Assembly (NCBI GenBank): GCA_002436485.1
Contig: DJMK01000158.1
Span: 8,562-16,015 of the forward strand
Length of the DNA stretch: 7,454 bases
Direction: 5' to 3'
Origin: Proteobacteria bacterium UBA6492
Lineage (GTDB): Bacteria; Pseudomonadota; Gammaproteobacteria; UBA6429; Thiohalophilaceae
Below the pieces are notes generated by a model, which saw only the letters and a list, made by a program, of their open reading frames with translations, was not told where the DNA came from and did not search any database. Below are positions 1 through 6,089 of this stretch, piece by piece (the first letter of the stretch is position 1; every line of letters begins with the position of its first letter). A program made the position numbers and the translations under genes.

Positions 1-504
1 GACAACAACGGTCGCAAGGCTGACTTCAGGAATGTAATTATTGTTATGACAACCAATGCGGGCGCTGATCGGCTTAACCGTCCATCCATCGGTTTCAGTC
101 AGCAGGATCATTCATCAGATGCAATGGAAACGATCAAGAAACAGTTTGCTCCCGAGTTTCGCAATCGCCTGGATGCGATCATTCAGTTCAAACAACTATC
201 CACTGAAATCATTACCAAGGTAGTTGACAAGTTCCTGTTTGAATTCGAAGCACAACTTGAGGAAAAAGGTGTCAGTCTGACCATCGATGACGAAGCACGT
301 ACCTGGTTTGCCATGCATGGCTATGATCCACAAATGGGCGCTCGTCCCATGGCAAGAGTCATCCAGGAAAATATCAAGAAGCCGCTCGCCGAAGAGTTAC
401 TGTTTGGCAAACTCACCAGTGGCGGCTCCGTGAACATCACGGTCGTCGATGACAAGATATACCTTGAAATGGAAGGTAGCGAAGAGACGGTCACTTCCCG
501 TTAA
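1..504 (+). CDS. clpA: ATP-dependent Clp protease ATP-binding subunit ClpA, C-terminal 167 residues
   Basis: This is the end of the second AAA+ module of ClpA, the cytoplasmic unfoldase that feeds substrates to the ClpP peptidase and, with the adaptor ClpS, degrades N-degron proteins. The frame is open from base 1, so the gene starts left of the window. Fragment residues 1-22 (starting DNNGRKADFRN) match E. coli ClpA almost exactly and include the sensor-1 Asn in TTNAG at residue 19. Residues 30-32 are IGF, at the position of the ClpP-docking loop. PEFRNRLD at residues 51-58 carries the putative arginine finger, and the sensor-2 motif GARP is at residues 113-116. The C-terminal small domain is complete and ends in a short acidic tail before TAA. 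The gene converges on infA across a shared terminator. clpS usually lies just upstream and is out of view. The identification is secure. Confidence 0.97.
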   Translation, partial: DNNGRKADFRNVIIVMTTNAGADRLNRPSIGFSQQDHSSDAMETIKKQFAPEFRNRLDAIIQFKQLSTEIITKVVDKFLFEFEAQLEEKGVSLTIDDEARTWFAMHGYDPQMGARPMARVIQENIKKPLAEELLFGKLTSGGSVNITVVDDKIYLEMEGSEETVTSR

Positions 505-506
505 CC

Positions 507-534
507 AAAAAAAACCGCCGATAGGCGGTTTTTT
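507..534. terminator. Bidirectional intrinsic terminator between clpA and infA
   Basis: A perfect 7-bp GC-rich stem, AACCGCC at 513-519 and GGCGGTT at 524-530, closes a 4-base GATA loop. Eight A's (507-514) lead in and six T's (529-534) follow, so each strand sees a hairpin followed by a U tract. It begins two bases after the clpA stop and ends 21 bases past the infA stop. It therefore fits as the terminator for both converging genes. Confidence 0.9.
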
Positions 535-555
535 ATTTGCAGAAACGCTCTCGGC

Positions 556-774
556 TCATCGGCCACGAAACACGATACGCCCCTTGCTCAAATCATATGG
601 TGTCAATTGCACGGTCACCTTGTCGCCTGTGAGTATGCGGATGTAATTCTTGCGCATTTTGCCGGAGATATGGGCCGTTACCACGTGCCCGTTATCCAGT
701 TCCACACGGAACATGGTGTTGGGAAGGGTTTCTACCACGGTACCTTCCATTTCGATATGTTCTTCTTTTGCCAT
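556..774 (-). CDS. infA: Translation initiation factor IF-1
   Basis: This 72-residue protein is a full-length IF-1, a single OB-fold (S1-like) domain that occupies the 30S A site during translation initiation together with IF-2 and IF-3. The central block, from ETLPNTMFRVEL through SGKMRKNYIRI to GDKVTVQLTPYDLSKGRI, is nearly identical to the E. coli protein, and length and both ends match. AGGA sits almost against the ATG and a GAG lies slightly further upstream, so the ribosome binding site is weak by spacing. It is the last gene of the minus-strand run and ends at the shared terminator. The 134-base gap upstream suggests its own promoter. Being next to clpA is the usual arrangement in gammaproteobacteria. 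Confidence 0.98.
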   Translation of the reverse strand: MAKEEHIEMEGTVVETLPNTMFRVELDNGHVVTAHISGKMRKNYIRILTGDKVTVQLTPYDLSKGRIVFRGR

Positions 775-808
775 TCCTGCTCGCTATCTGTTGAACAATG
801 CAGCGCGA

Positions 809-837
809 ATGATGCCTGAAACGGGCAAATATTTCAA
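809..837 (-). promoter_or_regulatory. Possible sigma-70 promoter for infA
   Basis: On the minus strand TTGAAA (832-837; 5 of 6 to the -35 consensus) is followed after exactly 17 bases by CATCAT (809-814; 4 of 6 to the -10 consensus), about 35 bases upstream of the infA start codon. The spacing is ideal but the -10 is poor, and such matches arise by chance. It is offered because infA is separated from the preceding gene by 134 bases and needs strong expression. Confidence 0.27.
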
Positions 838-863
838 AATCTTGAGTGAATAGAGGGTAATAG

Positions 864-877
864 GACGGTATGCCGTC
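864..877. other. Short GC-rich hairpin downstream of the 78-residue gene
   Basis: GACGG at 864-868 and CCGTC at 873-877 form a perfect 5-bp stem with a 4-base loop, 31 bases past the stop of the small minus-strand gene. No T tract follows on either strand, so it is not a standard intrinsic terminator. It could be an attenuating or mRNA-stabilising hairpin between that gene and infA, or chance. Confidence 0.25.
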
Positions 878-908
878 GGTGAAATCGAAGAACAAAATTG
901 CCTGAATT

Positions 909-1145
909 CTACACAGCCACAGCGTTCTGAGACTCCAATATCGTATAGGAGACATGTGGATGGGTAATCCCGCCCTCGACCACAATTTCCATACCCAGGA
1001 ACTGCACCATGTCACCCAGGCCCTTGATAGCAGCCAGCTCGGATCTGAGCTGGGCATAGTGGGAAGTATTGAGGTAGAGAAGGTTGGCGCGGTAGCCATG
1101 CTCATTCTCAAAGCGGGTAGCTAACCGATACAGGTAGCTCAACAT
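909..1145 (-). CDS. Unrecognised 78-residue small protein
   Basis: I do not recognise this protein. From the chosen ATG it starts MLSYLYRLATRFENEHGYR, then has YLNTSHYAQLRSEL near residues 24-37, GMEIVVEGGITHPHV near residues 51-65, and a TAG stop. It has no signal peptide, membrane segment or cysteine and looks like a compact soluble alpha/beta domain. The start is fixed by the best Shine-Dalgarno sequence in the window, AAAAGGAGGG at 1149-1158, four bases before ATG if AGGAGG is taken as the core. A longer reading from a TTG at 1229 would have no such site and would run through the putative Pho box, so I reject it. It lies alone between bpt and infA on the same strand. The upstream repeats suggest PhoB control. 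Codon-like structure and the strong ribosome binding site argue that it is a real gene. Confidence 0.8.
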   Translation of the reverse strand: MLSYLYRLATRFENEHGYRANLLYLNTSHYAQLRSELAAIKGLGDMVQFLGMEIVVEGGITHPHVSYTILESQNAVAV

Positions 1146-1184
1146 AAGCCCTCCTTTTACCCGAACGGGCAGAAAAGTTGCTTT

Positions 1185-1240
1185 ATTATTTGACAGGTTT
1201 ATGACGCTTAAGTTGCCAAATAATGACAATTGAATGACAG
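1185..1240 (-). promoter_or_regulatory. Putative tandem Pho box (PhoB-dependent promoter) of the 78-residue gene
   Basis: On the minus strand, five 7-base units recur every 11 bases with 4-base AT-rich spacers: CTGTCAT (1234-1240), TTGTCAT (1223-1229), TGGCAAC (1212-1218), GCGTCAT (1201-1207) and CTGTCAA (1190-1196). The Pho box consensus is two CTGTCAT-type units with a 4-base AT-rich spacer. Units 1, 2, 4 and 5 fit it and unit 3 is degenerate. Ten bases after unit 4 comes AATAAT (1185-1190), 5 of 6 to the -10 consensus, at the spacing expected when PhoB replaces the -35 element. Transcription would start near 1178 and give a leader of about 33 bases carrying the Shine-Dalgarno sequence. The periodicity is seen directly; PhoB binding is inferred. 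Confidence 0.68.
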
Positions 1241-1303
1241 TATTATCGGGCGTGAAACCAGCCTGCTTTAGGTCACGCGATAAGCGTTTGATATCCGGCA
1301 GGT

Positions 1304-2041
1304 TTATGTTTTCTGCAGGGTATCCGTCCAGCGATGCCCATTAAAATATTCAAGACCACTGAACTGGCTTTTGTATGCCATTTTATCGCATTGCGCTATC
1401 CAGTAGCCAAGGTAGACATAACGAACGTCATGCTGCCTAGCGATTGCCACCTGCTGTAAAATAGAAAAAATACCGAGTCCACGTTTGATGACTTGCGGAT
1501 CGTAATAGGTGTAAACCGCTGACAGGCCATCCTCCAGCCAGTCTGTAATAGCGACAGCCATCAGGTGTTCTTGGTGACGTATCACAATCAGCCGGGTGTC
1601 ACACCAGCTCGCCAGCATCATGCGACTGTAATGTTCGGGATCTTCATCATCCATACTGCTTCCCGCATGACGATGCTGCATGTAGGATTTATACAACTCG
1701 AAGTGTTCTTCAGAAAATGCCGCTGGTTGTATTTCGATTGACAGATCCAGATTACGTTTTAGCAACCGCCGCTGGCTGCGTGATAATCTGAAGCGACTCA
1801 CATCAATTCGTACTGAAACACAGCTACGGCAGCTCGCGCAATGTGGTCGGTAAACATGCTCGCCACTACGACGAAAACCGAGGTTTGCAAGTAAGCCGTA
1901 AGTCTCATTATCAATGTCGATTTGCGGATCAACAAACAGGGTGGTCGCCTGTTGATCAGGCAAATAACTGCATTCGTGCTCGGGCGCTATCAGAAAGCGC
2001 AGGCTGTGTAGCAGGTGATAACGCTGGGTTTCGTCATTCAT
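1304..2041 (-). CDS. bpt: Aspartate/glutamate leucyltransferase (bacterial ATE-family protein transferase)
   Basis: This 245-residue cytoplasmic enzyme belongs to the ATE/Bpt family. Characterised bacterial members move leucine from Leu-tRNA to N-terminal Asp or Glu of proteins, creating primary N-degrons for ClpS-ClpAP; older annotations call it arginyl-tRNA-protein transferase. ECSYLPDQQATTLFVD (residues 23-38) and YRPHCASCRSCVSVRI (64-79) are the N-terminal family signatures, with Cys24, Cys68, Cys71 and Cys74 as possible metal or cluster ligands. The C-terminal GNAT-like half has YLGYWIAQCDKMAYKSQF, the family hallmark. Length is typical (about 235-250). The ATG lies inside the end of aat, with an 8-base overlap (ATGAATGA) and no clear Shine-Dalgarno sequence, so translation is probably coupled. 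The specificity for leucine rather than arginine is inferred from subfamily. It is the last gene of the trxB-led operon. Confidence 0.95.
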   Translation of the reverse strand: MNDETQRYHLLHSLRFLIAPEHECSYLPDQQATTLFVDPQIDIDNETYGLLANLGFRRSGEHVYRPHCASCRSCVSVRIDVSRFRLSRSQRRLLKRNLDLSIEIQPAAFSEEHFELYKSYMQHRHAGSSMDDEDPEHYSRMMLASWCDTRLIVIRHQEHLMAVAITDWLEDGLSAVYTYYDPQVIKRGLGIFSILQQVAIARQHDVRYVYLGYWIAQCDKMAYKSQFSGLEYFNGHRWTDTLQKT

Positions 2042-2777
2042 ACGCAGATATTACATCGTTAGCTGTTACATCGAGAGTCCATTTGTTGTTTTTAACGGGT
2101 ACATCACAAAATTGATTCAGTAGTTGTACAAAGTCATCTCTGGCAATAAGCCGCGCACCGAGTGTTGCCAGATGCGTTGAGAAGACCTGGCAATCAATTA
2201 GACCATAGCCCTGTTGCCGTAATTGAGTTACCAGAAAAGCAAATACGACTTTTGAAGCATCGGTCTGGCGAGTAAACATCGACTCACCAAAAAAAACCTG
2301 ACCGAGACTAACACCATATAATCCACCGACAAGCTGGCCATCACACCATGCCTCGACTGAATGCGCATAGCCATCTTCATGCAGCCGAATATAGGCCTGC
2401 GCCATCTCCTGTGTAATCCAGGTGCCTTGTGCATTCTTGCGCGGTTCGGCACAGGCTGCGATCACATCAGCAAACGCACCATCCGTTTGAACAGTATATT
2501 TTTGCTTCTTAATGGTTTTTTTCAAGCTGCGTGATATTTTTAACTCGTCTGGAAACAAGACGGCACGCGGATCAGGCGACCACCACAGAATAGGCTGGCC
2601 ATCGCTATACCATGGAAATATTCCCCGTCGATAAGCAGTTAGTAAACGTTTAACCGACAGGTCGCCACCAATGGCAAGTAGCCCATCCGGCTCCAATAGT
2701 GCTTCGGCGACATCCGGAAAGGCAGTCGGGTCATGTAAATCAAGCAAGTAGGGTGCAGACATACTAGTTCGTGTCAT
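2034..2777 (-). CDS. aat: Leucyl/phenylalanyl-tRNA--protein transferase
   Basis: Aat transfers Leu or Phe from charged tRNA to proteins with N-terminal Lys or Arg, marking them for ClpS-ClpAP. The 247-residue sequence has GLLAIGGDLS (32-41), RGIFPWYSDGQPILWWSPDP (51-70), GTWIT (118-122), HSVEAW (139-144), FFGESMF (162-168) and LIDCQV (193-198). Glu165, Asp195 and Gln197 correspond to the E. coli residues Glu156, Asp186 and Gln188 of the active site, with a constant offset of nine. The ATG at 2777 begins 5 bases after the stop of the acyltransferase gene. A second ATG at 2762 (MSAPYLL) gives an N-terminus closer to the E. coli length, and neither has a well-spaced Shine-Dalgarno sequence. I keep the longer form but the start is uncertain. 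Its end overlaps bpt. Confidence 0.97.
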   Translation of the reverse strand: MTRTSMSAPYLLDLHDPTAFPDVAEALLEPDGLLAIGGDLSVKRLLTAYRRGIFPWYSDGQPILWWSPDPRAVLFPDELKISRSLKKTIKKQKYTVQTDGAFADVIAACAEPRKNAQGTWITQEMAQAYIRLHEDGYAHSVEAWCDGQLVGGLYGVSLGQVFFGESMFTRQTDASKVVFAFLVTQLRQQGYGLIDCQVFSTHLATLGARLIARDDFVQLLNQFCDVPVKNNKWTLDVTANDVISAYE

Positions 2778-2782
2778 GAAGC

Positions 2783-3913
2783 CTATAATTCCTTGAAAGG
2801 TGAGTGTGCAGCCAGACTATCTATATAGTGTTGCATACCTTTTTGCTCCTGCAAGACAAACTGTCGAATCGCCTTGTCAAAATCGGAATGCGCCACCCAG
2901 TGCGCAGACCAGGTTTTGGCCGGTAAAAAGCCACGGCTAATTTTATGTTCACCCTGTGCACCCGGCTCAAACTTTGCTATGCGGTTATTAATACAATACT
3001 CCAGCCCTTGATAATAACAGGCCTCGAAGTGCAGGCTGTGAAACTCAGCGCTACAGCCCCAGTGTCGCCCGTACAGCGCATCCTTGCCTCGTATATTAAA
3101 GGCACTCGCAACATACTTACCCTCATGCTTTGCAAAAAAAATCACAACGTTATCGGGCATACTTGTACCGATGGATTGAAAAAAATCCAGGCTCAGTGTG
3201 GGCATGCCGCTTTTCCTGTCAAAGGTATCACAATAAAAATCATGATAGATTTGCCATAATTCTTCTGTCATGTCGGCGCCATGGCGTATTTCAATCTCGA
3301 TCGCCTGTTCCTGCACGCGCCGACGTTCGCGCTTGATCTTTTTACGTTTTGATGAAGAAAAAGCCTGCAGGTAATGATCAAAGTCTTGATAATCCCTGTT
3401 GTGCCAGTGAAACTGACAGCCAAGCCGCAACATCATGTTGGCGTTTTGTAACGCCGAAGTATTCTCCTCATTCGTGAACAACCAATGAATTGATGACATG
3501 TTTTGCTGTTGTGCAACCTTAACAGCATGTTCGATGAGCATGTTTGCATAACCTGCAAAATCCCTGTCCGGTCTAACAAGTAAACGCGGTCCAGTCGCAG
3601 GCGTATAGGGAATGGCAACAACCAGTTTTGGATAATAGGCTAAACCACTACGGTGATAAGCATCTGCCCAGGCCCAGTCGAATACCAGCTCACCATAGGA
3701 GTTATCCTTGATATACATCGGCATGGCCGCGACCGGCTCGTCCTGTTCAAGGATAACGATATGTTGTGGGTACCAGCCATATTCCTGCAGGCAGCGATGT
3801 TGCTCCAGTGCAGTTAAAAAGGCATGTTGAACAAATGGATTGGCATCACCGGCCATTCGGTTCCAATCATCCGCCCTGATCGTTGAAAGTTGATCAACAA
3901 TTTCAACGCGCAT
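2783..3913 (-). CDS. FemAB/GNAT-like predicted N-acyltransferase (DUF482/COG3146 type)
   Basis: This 376-residue protein matches the conserved pattern of the FemAB-like 'predicted N-acyltransferase' family, whose substrate is not established. Conserved stretches are VFDWAWADAYHRSGLAYYPK (77-96) followed by PYTPATGPRLL (102-112), QFHWHNRDYQDFDHYL (167-182), the basic KRKKIKRERRRV (189-200), LYGRHWG (280-286), LHFEACYYQG (294-303) and FEPGAQGEHKISRGFLP (315-331). The length is typical. There is no signal peptide or membrane segment, so it should be cytoplasmic. The ATG follows the trxB stop by 26 bases. An in-frame TAA 12 bases upstream excludes an earlier start, yet no Shine-Dalgarno sequence is visible, which suggests dependence on upstream translation. 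The stop is 5 bases from aat. FemAB relatives use aminoacyl-tRNA, so an aminoacyl-transfer role is possible but unproven. Confidence 0.9.
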   Translation of the reverse strand: MRVEIVDQLSTIRADDWNRMAGDANPFVQHAFLTALEQHRCLQEYGWYPQHIVILEQDEPVAAMPMYIKDNSYGELVFDWAWADAYHRSGLAYYPKLVVAIPYTPATGPRLLVRPDRDFAGYANMLIEHAVKVAQQQNMSSIHWLFTNEENTSALQNANMMLRLGCQFHWHNRDYQDFDHYLQAFSSSKRKKIKRERRRVQEQAIEIEIRHGADMTEELWQIYHDFYCDTFDRKSGMPTLSLDFFQSIGTSMPDNVVIFFAKHEGKYVASAFNIRGKDALYGRHWGCSAEFHSLHFEACYYQGLEYCINNRIAKFEPGAQGEHKISRGFLPAKTWSAHWVAHSDFDKAIRQFVLQEQKGMQHYIDSLAAHSPFKEL

Positions 3914-3939
3914 GAATGATGATTACGGTAAAAAAGCGA

Positions 3940-4896
3940 CTAGGCCTCGAGATTATCCAGGTATTTTTCTGCATCCAGTGCTGCCATACAACCGGAGCCG
4001 GCGGAGGTGATGGCCTGTCGATAAATATGATCAGCAACATCACCAGCTGCAAATACACCAGGCACGCTGGTCTGCGTCGCATTACCACTGCGGCCACTAT
4101 TAACTACCAGGTAACCATGATCCATTTCCAGTTGCCCCTCGAAGATATCGGTATTGGGTTTATGTCCAATGGCGATGAATACACCCATCACATCAATATC
4201 CTTGGTGGAGTCGTCTTTTATACTCTTGAGACGCATACCCGTCACGCCACTATCATCACCCAGCACTTCGTCAAGCGTCATATTCCATTCGATTGTGACA
4301 TTGCCGCTCTTGGATTTATTAATCAGCTGGTCTGCCAGGATCTTTTCTGAACTAAATTTATCGCGGCGATGTACAATGGTGACGTGCTCTGCAATGTTAG
4401 ATAGGTAAAGTGCTTCTTCTACCGCGGTGTTACCACCGCCTATTACGGCCACTTTCTGGTTACGATAAAAGAAACCATCACAGGTGGCGCAACCGGATAC
4501 ACCTTTGCCTTTAAACGCTTCTTCGGACGGTAAACCAAGATACTTGGCCGACGCACCCGTTGCGATGATCAATGCATCACAAGTATAAATACCGTTGTCC
4601 CCGGTCAGGGTAAACGGACGGTTTTTTAGATCCGTGGTGTGTATATGATCAAAAATAATTTCCGTATTAAAACGCTCGGCATGTTTTTGCATACGTTCCA
4701 TCAGTCCCGGTCCCTGAAGTCCTTCTACATCGCCCGGCCAGTTGTCGACCTCGGTGGTGGTCATTAATTGGCCGCCTTGCTCCAGGCCCGTGACTAGAAC
4801 CGGGTTCAGGTTAGCGCGTGCGGCATAGACAGCCGCTGTATATCCGGCAGGACCAGAGCCCAGGATCAGCAATCGACAATGTTTGGTGTCACTCAT
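3940..4896 (-). CDS. trxB: Thioredoxin reductase (NADPH)
   Basis: TrxB is the cytoplasmic FAD enzyme that reduces thioredoxin with NADPH. The 318-residue protein has the FAD-binding GSGPAG at residues 13-18, a GGQLMTTTEVDNWPG block (41-55), ATGA (112-115), the redox pair Cys136 and Cys139 in CATCDG, the NADPH-binding GGGNTAVEE (153-161) with HRRDKF (176-181), and GVFAAGDVAD near residues 280-289. The cysteines lie one residue beyond those of E. coli (135 and 138) and the length is standard for the low-molecular-weight type. The start is supported by GGAG at 4903-4906, six bases before ATG. It heads the minus-strand operon with the acyltransferase, aat and bpt, and diverges from ald. No convincing promoter could be read in the 134-base gap. 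Confidence 0.98.
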   Translation of the reverse strand: MSDTKHCRLLILGSGPAGYTAAVYAARANLNPVLVTGLEQGGQLMTTTEVDNWPGDVEGLQGPGLMERMQKHAERFNTEIIFDHIHTTDLKNRPFTLTGDNGIYTCDALIIATGASAKYLGLPSEEAFKGKGVSGCATCDGFFYRNQKVAVIGGGNTAVEEALYLSNIAEHVTIVHRRDKFSSEKILADQLINKSKSGNVTIEWNMTLDEVLGDDSGVTGMRLKSIKDDSTKDIDVMGVFIAIGHKPNTDIFEGQLEMDHGYLVVNSGRSGNATQTSVPGVFAAGDVADHIYRQAITSAGSGCMAALDAEKYLDNLEA

Positions 4897-5030
4897 TTAC
4901 AACTCCGAAAGAATAAGTCATTGTTTCTGGAACAATTCACTACAGACAAGGGTCAGCAAGAATTAGTTCAGCGAAAAAAGTTGAACGTGGTCTATGTTAC
5001 GGAAAGGGCACAACAGGGTAAAGTGACAGC
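4897..5030. promoter_or_regulatory. Divergent trxB/ald intergenic region with GAAC/GTTC dyads
   Basis: This gap must hold the start signals for both trxB (leftward) and ald (rightward). It contains GAACAATTC (4930-4938) facing GAATTAGTTC (4960-4969), an inverted pair with a one-base indel. It also contains a perfect 5-bp inverted repeat, GTTCA (4966-4970) and TGAAC (4982-4986), around an A-rich 11-base centre. These could be operator half-sites, for example for an Lrp-type alanine-responsive regulator, but the match to the Lrp consensus is poor. No clear -35/-10 pair was found on either strand. Confidence 0.4.
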
Positions 5031-6089
5031 ATGAAAATCGGTATTCCAAAAGAAATCAAAACACTTGAAGGTCGTGTGGGGTTAGTCCCGGAGGCATGTG
5101 CCGAGTTAATTCAGCATGGTCATGAGGTTTATGTTGAACACAATGCCGGTGTGTTAAGTGGTTATGATGATAATGACTACCTGCGTGCCGGGGTTGAGAT
5201 CACAGCAGACGCCGCCAGCACCTACAAAGCCGCTGCACTCATCGTCAAGGTCAAAGAGCCGGTTGCGGGCGATCTGCAGTACCTGCGTTCTGACCATATG
5301 CTTTTTTCCTACCTGCACCTGGCAGCAGAACCCGAACTGACAAAAAAACTCCAATCAATCGGGCTTACCGCCATCGCGTTTGAAACGGTGCAATCGGGTC
5401 GCTACCTGCCATTACTTGCCCCCATGAGCGATATCGCCGGTCGCCTGTCAGTGCAAATAGGCAGTAACCTGTTGCAGCAACCCCATGGCGGGCGTGGTTT
5501 ATTGCTGGGCGGGCTGCCCGCGGCTGAACGTGGCCACGTGGTCATTCTTGGGGCCGGTGTTGCCGGCAGCAATGCTGCCACGGTGGCACAAAGCCTGGGT
5601 GCGTACGTCACAGTGTTCGATCCCAACCGGGAAAAACTTGCCGCTGCCCGTGCTTTAGGCGCCAATGTCACCGGCCTTCACCCATACAAACATGCCATTG
5701 AAGAGCATGTCAAAACCGCTGACTTGCTGGTCGGCGCTGTGCTGATTCCCGGGGCAAAGGCGCCCCATCTGGTGAGCGCAGACCTGGTGAAAAGCATGAA
5801 GCCGGGCAGTGTTATCATTGATATATCAGTCGACCAGGGCGGCTGTATCGAGACCACACGCCCCACAAACTATGAAAATCCCACCTTCATCTGGGAAGGG
5901 GTGGTCCATTTTGGCGTGACCAATATGCCTGGGGCTGTGCCACGCAGCGCCTCGCAAGCATTGTCCGCCGCCCTTGTTCCCTATATTCTGCGTCTGTGCG
6001 AGCCGGGCTGGGAACAAGCCGACGACCTGGCAGCAGGCATCAACGTAAAGGCCGGGCAGGTAGTACATCCAGCATTACAATCCCTGTAA
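5031..6089 (+). CDS. ald: Alanine dehydrogenase
   Basis: Ald converts L-alanine, NAD+ and water to pyruvate, ammonium and NADH, and can run in reverse for ammonium assimilation. The 352-residue protein starts with the canonical MKIGIPKEIK. Arg15, Lys75 and His96 fall at the same numbers as the substrate-binding and catalytic residues of the Mycobacterium enzyme, and Asp268 lies in the DISVDQGG block. The NAD fold carries GAGVAG (174-179) with Asp197 at the ribose position. GVTNMPGAVPRSAS (295-308) is the family C-terminal signature. It is roughly 20 residues shorter than the usual 370, with a compact C-terminus and no broken motif. The ribosome binding site is weak (AGGG well upstream). It diverges from trxB and is followed by ftsK after an AT-rich gap. 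Pyridine nucleotide transhydrogenase alpha is a relative but lacks this active-site set. Confidence 0.96.
   Translation: MKIGIPKEIKTLEGRVGLVPEACAELIQHGHEVYVEHNAGVLSGYDDNDYLRAGVEITADAASTYKAAALIVKVKEPVAGDLQYLRSDHMLFSYLHLAAEPELTKKLQSIGLTAIAFETVQSGRYLPLLAPMSDIAGRLSVQIGSNLLQQPHGGRGLLLGGLPAAERGHVVILGAGVAGSNAATVAQSLGAYVTVFDPNREKLAAARALGANVTGLHPYKHAIEEHVKTADLLVGAVLIPGAKAPHLVSADLVKSMKPGSVIIDISVDQGGCIETTRPTNYENPTFIWEGVVHFGVTNMPGAVPRSASQALSAALVPYILRLCEPGWEQADDLAAGINVKAGQVVHPALQSL

Noticed and set aside
775..908. A possible tRNA gene near infA, since E. coli has serW between clpA and infA.
   Set aside because: No cloverleaf, no T-loop GTTCRA motif and no CCA end can be found here or in the short clpA-infA gap.
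1190..1218. A + strand TTGACA at 1190-1195 that looks like a perfect -35 element.
   Set aside because: No -10 hexamer follows at 16-18 bases, no + strand gene lies downstream, and the hexamer is explained as one unit of the repeat array.
909..1229. A longer, 106-residue version of the small minus-strand protein starting at TTG 1229.
   Set aside because: It has no ribosome binding site, its extra residues are encoded by the phased TGACA repeats, and the inner ATG at 1145 has a near-perfect Shine-Dalgarno sequence.
1268..1293. A weak hairpin (ACGC/GCGT arms) after the bpt stop as its terminator.
   Set aside because: The stem is only 4 bp and no real T tract follows on the minus strand.
2945..3336. 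Plus-strand frames opposite the acyltransferase gene.
   Set aside because: They lie antisense to a conserved enzyme, have no ribosome binding sites, and resemble no family.
4991..4998. TATGTT at 4993-4998 as a -10 for ald.
   Set aside because: The sequence 17 bases upstream (AGCGAA) does not resemble a -35 element and there is no extended -10 TGN.
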